DNA of 55,455 nt from an uncultured Clostridia bacterium (GTDB lineage: Bacteria > Bacillota > Clostridia > Lachnospirales > Cellulosilyticaceae): assembly GCA_937981575.1 (NCBI GenBank), contig CALJNR010000077.1, forward strand, positions 1 to 55,455, read 5' to 3'. The notes below the pieces were generated by a model. The model worked only from the letters and a program-made list of their open reading frames with translations. It did no database searches and was not told where the DNA came from. Numbering within the stretch: the first letter of the stretch is position 1; each line of letters opens with the position of its first letter. The translations under genes and the position numbers were made by a program. Below are positions 15,107-25,358 of the stretch, in pieces.

Positions 15107-17518
15107 ATGATGAAAGTCATTATTGAGCATGATGAGAAGGCTGGCACTTACCTGGCACAAACCCTAATGCCTTTTGAATACCTCAGTCCCATGCACAAAA
15201 TTATAGATATTACTCCTGAAGATCTTATAAAACTAGATTTGCGCGCCTATTATATTGAACCAAATTTTCTGATCATGCTCTGTCAAATTGAAGCGTTAGA
15301 TCAAATACCCGTATGCAGTAACCGCCTTTTAGTAACAATAGGCAAAGCCGCTAAAGACGATCGAATAGATGTTTATTATAATATGTCTACACATGTTTTA
15401 AAACAAGTCAGCACTGTCCAAGGCCCTGATGACTATCAGTGGATCCACTGTTCTTCAGATACTGATCAAATCTGTGCAGCTGATTATATTCATTGTATCT
15501 ATACGTTAAAAAATATATTAAACAGTTGTCATAAACCCGCTGTTATTTATGCTGATCTCTATGCATCTCAAGAAACATACCGTTACAGGTCGCTGACTTC
15601 GAAGATTATCAGCAATTATTTAAAAACGCTGAATGGCATACTAATTAATAAAACTACTAAAGGCTATAAGCACTATACCCCTTGCAATCGATGTTTTGAA
15701 CCTTATGTAGATTATGCGCTCTATTTGGAGACCCCTATTAATGAGTCCCTAAGTAAAGTCATGCCCTACCTCAGCATCCCACCGAATCAGGCTGAGGCCA
15801 AAGCTATAGATGAAAACCCCAGACAGACTTATCTCTATGATAATAATGTTTTTTATCAGTCTATTCCTTATGATCTGGAGATTTACGTTCCACTTAATAT
15901 GATGCATTTTAAAGACCCAGATTATTATGAAACTTTGGGACTTAAACATATTCCGCTCATAGGCAATTACGGTATGTTATATGCCGAGCGCAGTAAGTTT
16001 GATGAACTTAGTGAAGTACTTAAGCAGGATATTTCCCATCCCTATTACAACCCTGTGCTAAGTCATCAAGTTTGTTACAAAACTGTCTTAAATCAAAATT
16101 TTTCTTATCATCTTACTGATTACCCGTCAGAATATAAAGGTAAAGGTGTATACATTGGGGTTATTTCCACGGATTACATTGATTATACGAACCCAGTATT
16201 CAGGCTGCAGGACGGAAGGAGCAGGATAGCCTGCATTTGGGATCAAATAAATGCCGATGAAGGCTACTATTATTTACAGGAACAGATTACCAGTAGTTTA
16301 ATAGCACCTCATCCCGGTCAGCTTATTCCTCTCCCGAACGGTGACAGTATCTCTACAATGCTTTTAGGCATTGCCGGTGGCGAAAGCGCTGTGCCCCATT
16401 ATAAAGGGATCGCTACCGAGGCAGAATTTGTAGCCGCTAAAGTGAATACTGCGCCTGAACCCTATCAGAAAATATATGGCGGAACCCCTATCAAAGAAGC
16501 GGTTACGATGGCTGATGTCCTGATAGCCGTGATTAAGCTTATTAATTTTGCATCTGAACGCGGAAAGCCTCTTGTTTTATGTATTCCTTTTAACACAAAT
16601 ATTGATGCTCATGACGGCGCTTTTGATTTGAATGAAATATTAGGAACCATTGCAACCAAAGAACGTGTTACGATTATTATTCCCACCGGGGAAGAAGCAG
16701 ATAAAATGCATCATTATAGAGCAGAAGGTCAGCAGCCTGCTATCAGTCAAATTGATATAAGAGTTCCTCAAAGTGGACAAAATGTTATTGGCATTGCATA
16801 TCAGAGATTTTCAACCATCGTTTCAGCCCTTCTTTATCCTCCGCCGGGCATAGCTGGGCAGCCTATTAATTTAAAAACGAGAGGTATCAGCCAGCTAAAT
16901 GACACCTTTATTTATTCAAATGGCTACAATATCAGCCCTTTAAACGGGGCTATCCGAATGTTTTTCAGAATAGACAACCCTGCCATTGGGATATGGAAGC
17001 TAGAACTTACACAAACTACTGAATTATCCAGCGAAATCGACTTATGGATCTCTCAGCAGGAAATGAATAAACATATCACACTTCACCCTAGCAGTCCGCT
17101 TATTACGATAGGCTCTTTAGGCAATATTAGAAATACTATCACAGTTGGCGGATATGACGCTGCCAGTATGGTTGTACTCAGAAGTTCAGGGCGTGGTTTC
17201 AGCTGGGACAATAGGGTGGAACCAAACTTCATAACCCACGCTTCGCGCATCATTGCCCCTTGTCAAATTGGACAGTGGGCGAGTGTCAGCGGCACCATGG
17301 CAGCAGCAGGTATCATAGCCGGCGTAGCTGCATCTGTTTATACACGGTGTATTGATGAAGAGATCACTCCTCTTCCAAATACATTGGTAATGGATACGCT
17401 GATATTAGGAACTATCCGGCAGTTCGAGGGCATCGAATTCCCTAATCCAAGCTATGGTTACGGTGTGTTTGATCTCGAGATGCTTAATACCCTACTTACC
17501 AAACCTCTTCCCCTCTAA
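15107..17518 (+). CDS. Csp-like subtilase (S8 family) pseudoprotease with long N-terminal extension
   Basis: This 803-residue protein has no signal peptide. Residues 1-280 are unrecognised; 281-342 look like a Csp prodomain; 345-795 form a subtilase fold with the Csp-family marks TNIDAHDG (497-504) and a jelly-roll insert (about 605-680), ending SGTMAAAGIIAG. Catalytic residues appear lost: Asp is replaced by Thr355 in GVISTDYIDY, His by Thr417/Ser416 in GDSISTMLLG, oxyanion Asn by Glu529 in PTGEEA, and Ser by Met731 in SGTMAAAG. Csp proteins act in spore germination (CspB cuts pro-SleC; CspC and CspA of Clostridioides difficile are pseudoproteases). The fold is firm and inactivity is strongly suggested. 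The role in germinant signalling is inferred. No cspB or sleC lies in the window. Confidence 0.85.
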   Translation: MMKVIIEHDEKAGTYLAQTLMPFEYLSPMHKIIDITPEDLIKLDLRAYYIEPNFLIMLCQIEALDQIPVCSNRLLVTIGKAAKDDRIDVYYNMSTHVLKQVSTVQGPDDYQWIHCSSDTDQICAADYIHCIYTLKNILNSCHKPAVIYADLYASQETYRYRSLTSKIISNYLKTLNGILINKTTKGYKHYTPCNRCFEPYVDYALYLETPINESLSKVMPYLSIPPNQAEAKAIDENPRQTYLYDNNVFYQSIPYDLEIYVPLNMMHFKDPDYYETLGLKHIPLIGNYGMLYAERSKFDELSEVLKQDISHPYYNPVLSHQVCYKTVLNQNFSYHLTDYPSEYKGKGVYIGVISTDYIDYTNPVFRLQDGRSRIACIWDQINADEGYYYLQEQITSSLIAPHPGQLIPLPNGDSISTMLLGIAGGESAVPHYKGIATEAEFVAAKVNTAPEPYQKIYGGTPIKEAVTMADVLIAVIKLINFASERGKPLVLCIPFNTNIDAHDGAFDLNEILGTIATKERVTIIIPTGEEADKMHHYRAEGQQPAISQIDIRVPQSGQNVIGIAYQRFSTIVSALLYPPPGIAGQPINLKTRGISQLNDTFIYSNGYNISPLNGAIRMFFRIDNPAIGIWKLELTQTTELSSEIDLWISQQEMNKHITLHPSSPLITIGSLGNIRNTITVGGYDAASMVVLRSSGRGFSWDNRVEPNFITHASRIIAPCQIGQWASVSGTMAAAGIIAGVAASVYTRCIDEEITPLPNTLVMDTLILGTIRQFEGIEFPNPSYGYGVFDLEMLNTLLTKPLPL

Positions 17519-17564
17519 AAAAAGCTAATCAAGCAGATTAGTTTACTGCTTTGATTAGCTTTTT
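17517..17564 (+). terminator. Terminator after the Csp-like gene
   Basis: A long stem AAAGCTAATCAAGCAG with CTGCTTTGATTAGCTTTT, one bulged base, ends in a T-run and overlaps the stop codon of the gene. Confidence 0.9.
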
Positions 17565-17744
17565 CGTCCTTTTCAACCATTAATTCTATAAATCAAAAGA
17601 GTCATTCTATATATCTCGTTGTAAGATTTAAAACCTGTATGCATAAGCATAAATGCTTATAATATATATCTTACATTTCATTTCTCTATTGCCTCATTTT
17701 ATTTCAACGTTGCTATCCTTCACAAAATCTTAGTACATATTATA

Positions 17745-20174
17745 TTACTCCTCTTTGATTTCTACCTGAGGATAGTAGTGCCTTAGAATTTCTCTATATG
17801 TATAACCTCTTGAAGCCATTCCCTTAACGCCGTCTTGACTCATGCCAACGCCGTGACCAAATCCGCCTCCAAAGATTGTGATGCTGCTGATGTAATTATC
17901 ATTTGTGTAAGCTATATCCATGCTGAAAAAAGCACTTGGCAATAGTGACATCCCTTTAACCTCTGTCGTATCAGCTCTTGTAATATTCAGGCTTTGCTGG
18001 TCTGTAGTTGAAAACAAACTGCGGATAAGGTATTCGGTAGAAATCTTAACAATATGTTTATCCCCTATAATAATAAGCTCCATAATGTTGCCGCCTTGCC
18101 CTCTTTTTTTCACTTCTAAGTCTTTGATTCCCCCAAGCGAATCTATTTCTTTTGCTGACCATGTTTTATTTTCACCAAGGACTTTAACAAGTGCTGGATA
18201 ACTTCTGCTTAATTTTCTGATTGCTGGATCAAGAAGTGCTCCTAGTTCCTTTCCTGTCAGTTTAGTCTTCCATCTGAACCACGGCGACTCTTTGTCAAAG
18301 GCATCCACTTCGGAGGGCTTCAGGGTGAAAAACTTATAGGCATCTTTTTCATCTGTCATATTACTTACCAGCTTATCTCCAATGTATTGCTGCCTGGATA
18401 CAAGATAGACAGGTGTATTAGAAGGGAATGTTTCTCCCGCTGCCCATACTTCCCCGAAGTTTGCTGTGTATCCGCAGGACGTTGCATAAAATTTGCTGCT
18501 TATGCTGCTTCCATTAGATGTAAGAATCTCTCCTTTTGTTTCTTCTGCTGCCTGATAGGAAATATCATTAGCTGGCACGTTGTTATAAACCTGTGAATCT
18601 GTCGTATCGTCAATATGCGCGCCGTACTTAGCATATCTGCTTGTTCTTTTGCTGGAAAGTGCATAGGTCCTTGCCGCAATCGCCTGCACTTTGCATGCTT
18701 CTATCCCGTAGCTTGTAGGCATTTCGCTGGGGATAACGCCTGCAATATAAGCTTCAAATTCAAGATCATTAACAATGCAGTATCTTCCATCCTCTTTTGT
18801 AACTTCAATAATCCCTTTATACTTAGGGTGCTTATCTTGTTTTTTAAGAGAAAGTATCTTCATTTCTGAATCCACTTTTGGAACAAATTTTATAGTCTGG
18901 GCATCTTTTGACCAATTGAATGCTTCTGCATCCCAAACTTCTTCTTTATTTAGAATAGTCACATTGCCATTATAGAGCATCTCATATTCTTCCGTGCTTA
19001 CCAATACTACATTTTCGTGTTTATACCCTTCTGTTCCCGGTGCCGCCAAAACCACCCGTATTCTTTCTTGTCTAGAGTCTCCTACAACCTGTATGCTGGT
19101 TACCTTATCTTCTTTGCAGATATACTCAACTTCCATTCCGATCGGAAGCTGCTGAAGTGATGTCAGCATCCCACCCTGCCTTTTATCATATACCTTAATA
19201 TTATCATATAGGAGCCTTCCCGCTTTTTGAAGTTCAATATATTCAGAGGTTACTTTGACTAATGTATCTGTATTTTTATTTTGCTGCACCTCATAACTGA
19301 TGATCTTATTTCCCTTTACCGTTACGTTGCAGATAGTTCCTTCTTCACTGGTATTAAGCACCTCATTTTCATAGCTTACTTTAACATTGCCAATCTGAAG
19401 TTCTGCCCTTCGGTCTTCAACTTTTAATATGTAACACTGCTTAAGCGTACTTTCATCACTTATGATATTCGTAATACACAAAATTTCTTTATCTTTAACA
19501 ACTGCTCTTACTGTGTAATTTTTAATAGGGTCAAGTATAAGCCCCTCAAATCCATATTCTCCGGCATCAGTTGCTGCCCGCCATGCCCCTAAAGTTTGGT
19601 TATCAGCCGGCGTAGCAATGATAACCATATCCATATAATCTAAACCAATACCTTTACCGGTATGTTTGAGTGCATTCGTATATACTTCTATAAATTTATT
19701 CAAACTGATACTTTTACTTAGATTCTCTGGACTGGCGTCAATATTAATGCCATACCCTTCGCCAAGTACTTTATTTAAAAGTTCTGCAACTTCTCTATAG
19801 CTGATGGTTTTAAGTGCATTTTCCTTTTTAAGATAAGTAAACCCTAGTTCACCCTCTAACACATCATAATATTTGTTATACCATATTTCATCTTGCACGA
19901 TATTACTGTAAATTGTTTTGTTTTCTGCTAACGTATACGCTAGTATTTTTGCTATATTTGCCTGTATGCATAAGCTGTTATAACTGGTTGGCTCTTCTTT
20001 TTGAATAACAGGCAACTCCTTTTCTGGCTGGCTTGGGAGCAGTCCCGGAATTATGCCTTTCCCAAACAGCATGTACCACAAACCTGCCATAATAACAAGT
20101 ATCCACAATACGCCATGGGGTCTTTTTCTTTTATAGGGGGCATGTCTTTTTCTATAGCGTCTAGTATCTATCAT
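17745..20174 (-). CDS. Large SpoIID/LytB-domain protein
   Basis: This protein of about 809 residues has a basic N-terminus, one membrane anchor (about residues 22-42), a long extracytoplasmic region without a recognised domain (about 50-450) and a SpoIID/LytB domain. SpoIID is a peptidoglycan lytic transglycosylase for engulfment and cortex remodelling. The catalytic-type block VIPSEMPTSYGIEACKVQ, then AIAARTYAL, is present, as are the cysteine in KFYATSCGYTA and the C-terminal GFGHGVGMSQDGVKGMA. Ordinary SpoIID is about 340 residues, so this is a large paralogue rather than spoIID itself. Spacing from GAGAGG favours the ATG at 20174 over 20183. Next to a Csp-like gene, a spore-envelope role is plausible. 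Confidence 0.88.
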   Translation of the reverse strand: MIDTRRYRKRHAPYKRKRPHGVLWILVIMAGLWYMLFGKGIIPGLLPSQPEKELPVIQKEEPTSYNSLCIQANIAKILAYTLAENKTIYSNIVQDEIWYNKYYDVLEGELGFTYLKKENALKTISYREVAELLNKVLGEGYGINIDASPENLSKSISLNKFIEVYTNALKHTGKGIGLDYMDMVIIATPADNQTLGAWRAATDAGEYGFEGLILDPIKNYTVRAVVKDKEILCITNIISDESTLKQCYILKVEDRRAELQIGNVKVSYENEVLNTSEEGTICNVTVKGNKIISYEVQQNKNTDTLVKVTSEYIELQKAGRLLYDNIKVYDKRQGGMLTSLQQLPIGMEVEYICKEDKVTSIQVVGDSRQERIRVVLAAPGTEGYKHENVVLVSTEEYEMLYNGNVTILNKEEVWDAEAFNWSKDAQTIKFVPKVDSEMKILSLKKQDKHPKYKGIIEVTKEDGRYCIVNDLEFEAYIAGVIPSEMPTSYGIEACKVQAIAARTYALSSKRTSRYAKYGAHIDDTTDSQVYNNVPANDISYQAAEETKGEILTSNGSSISSKFYATSCGYTANFGEVWAAGETFPSNTPVYLVSRQQYIGDKLVSNMTDEKDAYKFFTLKPSEVDAFDKESPWFRWKTKLTGKELGALLDPAIRKLSRSYPALVKVLGENKTWSAKEIDSLGGIKDLEVKKRGQGGNIMELIIIGDKHIVKISTEYLIRSLFSTTDQQSLNITRADTTEVKGMSLLPSAFFSMDIAYTNDNYISSITIFGGGFGHGVGMSQDGVKGMASRGYTYREILRHYYPQVEIKEE

Positions 20175-20329
20175 GGTTATCATTCCTCTCGAACAAGGTG
20201 TTACTTTATATGTTTATGCACACTTGTCTACGCAAAGAACAATGATTCATAAAAGCACCAAAAAATTGGGGTAATATTTCTTAAAGTGTATATACTAAAT
20301 TAAAAAACAGATTATTAAAGGAGAACACT

Positions 20330-21196
20330 ATGACATTTCCAAACACATTTGAACCCCAGCATCAAGATCATCATCCTGGTTTTGAGCATGAAATGAATCC
20401 AGCGCCAATCTATGATGATCCTGCTTATGTTAAAGAAGGCGATTTACTAAAAGACAAAGTAGCCATTATTACCGGTGGCGACAGTGGAATTGGCCGTGCT
20501 GTAGCTGTAGCATATGCCAAACAAGGTGCAAATGTCGCAGTGATTTACTATAATGAACATGACGATGCAAACCAAACGAAGCAAGCCGTTGAAGGCTACA
20601 AACGTCAGTGTCTGCTGCTGTCTGGTGATATTTCCGATGCAAATTTCTGTAAAGACATAGCAGGCAAAGTGCTCGCTGAATTTGGTAAAATAGATATTCT
20701 TGTTAACAATGCAGCTGTACAATATGAAGCCAACTCACTTTGTGAAATTCCCGATGAGAGATTTGATAAAACCTTTAGAACTAACGTATATGGGGCATTT
20801 TATCTCACTAAGGCCGTTCTTCCTCATCTTAAATTAGGATCAAGTATTATTAATACGACTTCGGTTGTTGCCTTTCATGGCCATGATAAACTTCTAGACT
20901 ACTCAATGACTAAAGGCGCACTTACTGCCTTCACCAGGTCACTCGGTATGGCCCTTGCAAAAACTAAATCAGGTATCAGGGTAAATGCCGTTGCCCCTGG
21001 ACCTATTTGGACGCCTTTTATTCCATCTTCCATGGATCCCCAGACCGTTTCTCAGTTTGGATCAAATACCCCTATGGGGCGCGCAGGGCAGCCTGTAGAA
21101 TGCAGCGGAGCGTATGTCTTCCTAGCTTCTGATGCGGCTTCCTATATCACGGGGCAAACGATTCATATCAACGGCGGCGAGATCGTTAATGCGTAA
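20330..21196 (+). CDS. SDR-family oxidoreductase (stress-protein/glucose-dehydrogenase-like)
   Basis: This 288-residue short-chain dehydrogenase has an N-terminal extension of about 40 residues before the Rossmann fold, as in the YhdF/YghA/GspB39 subgroup. Visible are the cofactor motif TGGDSGIGRAV (about 49-59), NNAA, the active-site Ser in NTTSVV, the Tyr/Lys pair in DYSMTKGAL, and the subgroup ending ASYITGQTIHINGG. The substrate is unknown; relatives act on sugars, polyols or aldehydes under stress. AAAGGAG precedes the ATG. It stands alone, divergent from the SpoIID-like gene, and meets the 6S-like RNA unit tail to tail. Confidence 0.9.
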   Translation: MTFPNTFEPQHQDHHPGFEHEMNPAPIYDDPAYVKEGDLLKDKVAIITGGDSGIGRAVAVAYAKQGANVAVIYYNEHDDANQTKQAVEGYKRQCLLLSGDISDANFCKDIAGKVLAEFGKIDILVNNAAVQYEANSLCEIPDERFDKTFRTNVYGAFYLTKAVLPHLKLGSSIINTTSVVAFHGHDKLLDYSMTKGALTAFTRSLGMALAKTKSGIRVNAVAPGPIWTPFIPSSMDPQTVSQFGSNTPMGRAGQPVECSGAYVFLASDAASYITGQTIHINGGEIVNA

Positions 21197-21221
21197 TACA
21201 AGTCATTATAAAGAATCACAT

Positions 21222-21254
21222 AAAAAAAAGCATCGACTTATAAAGTCGATGCTT
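21222..21254 (-). terminator. Terminator of the 6S-like RNA (usable from both sides)
   Basis: The stem GCATCGACTT/AAGTCGATGC (21230-21239 with 21243-21252) has a 3-nt loop. An eight-base T-run follows on minus. Confidence 0.9.
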
Positions 21255-21478
21255 TCATATGTGTGTATTATACTATAATAGTATATCCCAAAATGCCGTT
21301 CCTGGAATTTTGACGCCCTAGCTATACTAGGGGGGTGACCTTCCAATAAGTCTTTGCCTTCCGCTGCCCAAAGGGAATTAGCTTGCGGCCTGGCATTACT
21401 CACTGCGAAATCGGTCTCCCAATCTTATGTTGTAGGTTCAAAATAACAGGTTCTCGTACACCTCAGGTCATCTTTCGT
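21222..21478 (-). ncRNA. ssrS: Probable 6S RNA (ssrS)
   Basis: A strong sigma-A promoter and a strong terminator bracket a segment of about 250 bases without a real ORF and more G/C-rich than its surroundings. The RNA can fold as a long irregular rod. CCTG..ATTTT near the 5' side pairs with AAAAT..CAGG near the 3' side. The stretch TTTGAACCTACAACATAAG resembles Firmicutes 6S sequence. CCCTAGTATAGCTAGGG forms a small hairpin on the 3' side, and the apical arm closes with TGCC/GGCA and CCGC/GCGG. 6S RNA binds sigma-A RNA polymerase and holds it in stationary phase. The mature RNA is probably shorter than the whole unit. The family call rests on memory of the consensus and the fold. Confidence 0.6.
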
Positions 21479-21484
21479 ATCTTT

Positions 21485-21512
21485 ATTATATCATTTTATA
21501 CTTTTTTTGCAA
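21485..21512 (-). promoter_or_regulatory. Sigma-A promoter of the 6S-like RNA
   Basis: On the minus strand TTGCAA (21507-21512) and a consensus TATAAT (21485-21490) are 16 bases apart. Transcription would start near 21478 and end at 21222. Confidence 0.75.
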
Positions 21513-21550
21513 GATGAAACTTCAAACATTTTATGAAATAATTACCTATT

Positions 21551-22168
21551 TTATGAGTTGCAGCGCTGTTTTATTCTTTTTAACCTAAAAAAATCTTCTC
21601 TTTCTTTTTCTTCAAGAACTTCTGCAATATATTTAACTTGTTCTTCATACTTTGGAATTTGAACATGCTGCAGCGCGTTTGTTCTTTTTTGAGTCTTCTC
21701 AATTTCTTTTGCTAACTTATAAATAGAGTTCTCGATTTCTGCCAGTTCATAAACCATGTATTTTACTTCTCTAAACTCCTGGGCCGCTTCATCTAAAGCC
21801 GGATTCGTATTATGAAATCCATAGCTGGGCAAAACCTCTGTTTTCTTATACTTAAGCGTCGGAATGTCTACGCCCATGACACTTTTAAGGAGCACTTCAA
21901 ACGCTTCATCTTTTGGAATGCTATGGGCAATATTTTCAACGTTTTTTATCCCCATTGTAATATTAACCGTCTGCAGTCCCATATAAGCTCCTTCTATAAT
22001 CTCATAAATCTTAGCTTGGATTTCTTTTGCCTTTTCCACTAAAGACATCATTTCTTTAATAAGAACATTTCTTTTCTTATCCAGAAGTTCAAACCCCTTA
22101 TTGGCAAGATCTAGAGCAGCTTTTGCTTTCATTAGATTTGATTTTGTAGGCGCAATAAGTACAGCCAT
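21551..22168 (-). CDS. ntpD: V-type ATP synthase subunit D
   Basis: This 205-residue subunit forms the central rotor axle of the V1 sector and links the A3B3 hexamer to the membrane ring. It is almost wholly alpha-helical coiled coil with the family start APTKSNLMKAKAALDLANKG and the long C-terminal helix that ends in a basic stretch. It is the last gene of the nine-gene ATPase operon, 5 bases behind subunit B, with AGGAG ahead of the ATG. Confidence 0.95.
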   Translation of the reverse strand: MAVLIAPTKSNLMKAKAALDLANKGFELLDKKRNVLIKEMMSLVEKAKEIQAKIYEIIEGAYMGLQTVNITMGIKNVENIAHSIPKDEAFEVLLKSVMGVDIPTLKYKKTEVLPSYGFHNTNPALDEAAQEFREVKYMVYELAEIENSIYKLAKEIEKTQKRTNALQHVQIPKYEEQVKYIAEVLEEKEREDFFRLKRIKQRCNS

Positions 22169-22173
22169 TATGA

Positions 22174-23556
22174 CTACTCCTTTTTACCTTTATAGTATTT
22201 TTTAATCTGTTCAGGTTTTAGCCGGTCTAAATCTGACTGCGGCAGAATAGATAATATTTTCCACCCAAGATTCAAAGTTTCAATCATACTTCTATTTTCA
22301 AAGCTGCTTTGGGCTACGAATTTTTCTTCAAAGGCGCGGCCAAACTTAAGATACAGCTTATCGACATCTCCTAAATCGTCTTCACCAATGATTTGGGCAA
22401 GCGAACGCAAATCCTGCACCTTTGAATAAGATGAAAAAATTTGACTTGCTAGATCTGCATGATCTTTTCTTGTATAATCTTCTCCTATCCCATCTTTCAT
22501 CAGACGAGATAAAGACGGAAGTATTGCGATCGGAGGATAAATCCCCTTTTGATTCAGCTCACGATTTAAAACGATCTGCCCTTCTGTAATAAACCCAGTA
22601 AGGTCAGGAATAGGATGAGTAATATCATCGTTTGGCATTGTTAAAATAGGAATAAGCGTAATCGATCCTTCTTTGCCCTCTATCATCCCTGCTCTTTCAT
22701 AAATCGTTGACAGATCACTGTATAAATATCCTGGATATCCTTTACGGGATGGCACCTCTCCCCTTGAAGATGAAATTTCCCTAAGGGCCTCACTGTAGCT
22801 GGTCATGTCAGTGAGAATAACGAGGACATGCATATCGTGCTCAAAGGCCAAATACTCTGCAGCAGTAAGAGCACATCTGGGCGTTGATATTCTCTCTGTG
22901 ATCGGATCATCTGCAAGGTTAAGATACATAACTACATGATCAAGTACGCCCGCCGCTTCAAAGCTACGCATAAAATAGCTTGCATCATCATGCCTTACCC
23001 CCATAGCTCCAAAAACAACGGCAAAATTATCACTGTTGGCCCCTTCAATTTTTGCTTGTTTTACAATTTGCACAGCCAGTTCGTTATGGGCAATGCCGCT
23101 TCCTGAAAAAATGGGAAGCTTTTGCCCTCTAATGAGGGTCATCAATGCATCAATAGCTGAAACGCCTGTACTGATGAAATTTCTTGGATATTTTCTTGCT
23201 ACCGGGTTGATAGGTCTTCCATTAATATTATATTTATGAGCAGAAATAACCTGATACGCTCCGTCAATAGGTTCACCCATACCATTAAAGGTTCTACCGA
23301 GAATTTCTTTTGAAAGCGGCAGCTTAAGCGGTTCTCCAAGAAACTTTACTCGGGCATTATGGGTTGAAATACCTGCTGTTCCTTCAAATACCTGAACCAC
23401 TACCTTATCCTTTTCAATCTTAATCACTTTGCCTTTACGCATTTCATTTTCATCGATTTTAATTTCAACCATCTCATCATAGGCTACATTTTCTATATTG
23501 GAAAGGACAATGAGGGGTCCTTCTACTTTTTCTAACTTTAAGTATTCTTTTCTCAT
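22174..23556 (-). CDS. ntpB: V-type ATP synthase subunit B
   Basis: This is the non-catalytic nucleotide-binding subunit of the V1 hexamer. Family blocks are [15 protein letters not shown] (degenerate P-loop), [52 protein letters not shown] and the C-terminal helical domain. An in-frame ATG exists at 23574, but AAAGG with correct spacing favours the ATG at 23556, giving 460 residues, normal for the family. It is translated between A and D in the operon. Confidence 0.96.
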   Translation of the reverse strand: MRKEYLKLEKVEGPLIVLSNIENVAYDEMVEIKIDENEMRKGKVIKIEKDKVVVQVFEGTAGISTHNARVKFLGEPLKLPLSKEILGRTFNGMGEPIDGAYQVISAHKYNINGRPINPVARKYPRNFISTGVSAIDALMTLIRGQKLPIFSGSGIAHNELAVQIVKQAKIEGANSDNFAVVFGAMGVRHDDASYFMRSFEAAGVLDHVVMYLNLADDPITERISTPRCALTAAEYLAFEHDMHVLVILTDMTSYSEALREISSSRGEVPSRKGYPGYLYSDLSTIYERAGMIEGKEGSITLIPILTMPNDDITHPIPDLTGFITEGQIVLNRELNQKGIYPPIAILPSLSRLMKDGIGEDYTRKDHADLASQIFSSYSKVQDLRSLAQIIGEDDLGDVDKLYLKFGRAFEEKFVAQSSFENRSMIETLNLGWKILSILPQSDLDRLKPEQIKKYYKGKKE

Positions 23557-23576
23557 AAAATTACCTTTCCCCATCC

Positions 23577-25358
23577 TTATTGATATTTTTGCCTTAACGC
23601 ATCATAACTGAGCGTTATTTTTTCACAGAGCAGATCCAAGAGTTCTATACGGTTATTGGGGACATCATATTTCATTTTGATTACTTCCTCAAAAACAGAC
23701 TGTTTGCGTATTGTAGAAATGGGAATTCCAAGCTTTACACATGCAAGCGTACTCTCATGCAGCGTCCAGATCACCACTAACATCTTATACTGCTTTTCAA
23801 GCGAAACATAGGTATCTTCCTTATGCAGCGCATTTTGCTGCAAAAATGCTTTTTTTATCGTTCTTGCAATCTCTAGAATCAGCAGCTGGTCATTTGGCAG
23901 TACATCTTCTCCAACTAACTGTACAATTTCATTTAGCTTCTCTTCCTCCTGCAGAATGCGGATCATTTTCGAACGAAGACTAAGCATATCTTCTGCTACA
24001 TTTTCTTTATACCACTCTTCCAGCATTGCGATATACGCACTGTAGCTGGTTAGGTAATTAATTGCTGGATAATGCCTTGCATACGCAAGCTTTTTATCCA
24101 GTGCCAGAAATGCGCTTACAAAACGTTTTGTATTTTCTGTAACAGGTTCTGAAAAGTCTCCCCCCGGCGGTGATACAGCTCCAATAATCGTTACCGAAGC
24201 TTCTTCTCCTCCTAACGTCTCAACACAACCTGCTCTTTCATAAAATTGTGCAAGCCGTGATGGCAGATAGGCTGGAAATCCTTCTTCTGCGGGCATTTCT
24301 TCAAGTCTCCCTGATATTTCGCGCAGGGCTTCTGCCCATCTTGATGTAGAATCTGCCATAATAGCTACGTCATACCCCATATCTCTAAAATACTCTGCCA
24401 TAGTTATGCCCGTATAAATACTTGCTTCACGGGCAGCTACAGGCATGTTGGAGGTATTGGCAATAAGTATCGTTCTTTCCATCAAAGGTCTGTTGGTACG
24501 TGGATCAATAAGGGCCGGAAACTCTTCAAGTACACTAGTCATTTCATTGCCCCGTTCTCCACATCCTACATATACAATAATATCTGCATCGCTCCACTTC
24601 GCCAGCTGATGCTGAGTAACTGTTTTTCCTGTTCCAAATCCCCCTGGAAGTCCGACCGTTCCGCCCTTTGCCAGTGGAAAAAAGGTGTCAATAACCCTTT
24701 GCCCTGTTACAAGAGGCTTATAAATAGGCACTCTTTTCCCAGAAGGTCTTGGCCTTCTTACCGGCCACTTCTGCATCAGAGTAAGGTCTGATCTTTGTCC
24801 ATCTTTTCCTTCTATAACAGCTACTACATCCTTAAGTTTATATTTGCCATCTGGCTTTACTTCTACAACAGTTCCTTCTTTCAGATAAGGCGGAACCATA
24901 ATCTTGTGCAGAATACTTAGCGTCTCCTGTACAGTTGCGTAAACATGCCCTGGTTTTAAAACATCTCCTTTTTGAACAGCCAGTTTTACTTCCCACTCTT
25001 TGTCTTCGTCTATAGAAAGTAGGCCTATCCCCTCTGGAATGAACACCTTTGAAATTTCTTCTATTTTTTTTAGTGGCCTTTGAATACCATCAAACATGTT
25101 CCCCAGCATACCTGGTCCAAGGTGGAGCGACAAGGGACTTCCCGTAGCAGTTATTTTTTCTCCTGCCTTTAGGCCTTCTGTCTCCTCATAGACTTGAATG
25201 GTTGCAATATCCCCTTCCAGCGAAACGACTTCTCCTATAAGCTGTCTTTCTCCTACAGTAACCATCTCATTGACTTTAAAAGAAGCCATTTGACTCCCTT
25301 TAACAACTGGTCCGTTAATAAGCTCGATGACGCCAAATTGCTTATCCAAGTATTCCAC
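23577..25358 (-). CDS. ntpA: V-type ATP synthase subunit A (catalytic)
   Basis: This 593-residue catalytic ATPase subunit has Walker A GGFGTGKT at residues 239-246, the bulge region typical of V-type A chains (about 110-210), and the blocks [31 protein letters not shown] and [12 protein letters not shown]. Length is normal. Its start overlaps the end of subunit E by 17 bases, and the stop is 2 bases from the annotated upstream edge of B, so the three are coupled. In anaerobic clostridia these complexes usually pump ions at the cost of ATP, though synthesis is possible. Confidence 0.97.
   Translation of the reverse strand: MEYLDKQFGVIELINGPVVKGSQMASFKVNEMVTVGERQLIGEVVSLEGDIATIQVYEETEGLKAGEKITATGSPLSLHLGPGMLGNMFDGIQRPLKKIEEISKVFIPEGIGLLSIDEDKEWEVKLAVQKGDVLKPGHVYATVQETLSILHKIMVPPYLKEGTVVEVKPDGKYKLKDVVAVIEGKDGQRSDLTLMQKWPVRRPRPSGKRVPIYKPLVTGQRVIDTFFPLAKGGTVGLPGGFGTGKTVTQHQLAKWSDADIIVYVGCGERGNEMTSVLEEFPALIDPRTNRPLMERTILIANTSNMPVAAREASIYTGITMAEYFRDMGYDVAIMADSTSRWAEALREISGRLEEMPAEEGFPAYLPSRLAQFYERAGCVETLGGEEASVTIIGAVSPPGGDFSEPVTENTKRFVSAFLALDKKLAYARHYPAINYLTSYSAYIAMLEEWYKENVAEDMLSLRSKMIRILQEEEKLNEIVQLVGEDVLPNDQLLILEIARTIKKAFLQQNALHKEDTYVSLEKQYKMLVVIWTLHESTLACVKLGIPISTIRKQSVFEEVIKMKYDVPNNRIELLDLLCEKITLSYDALRQKYQ

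Noticed and set aside
21206..21403. 65-codon minus-strand frame in the 6S-like region
   Set aside because: Lies inside the promoter-terminator RNA unit, no ribosome-binding site, no protein similarity.
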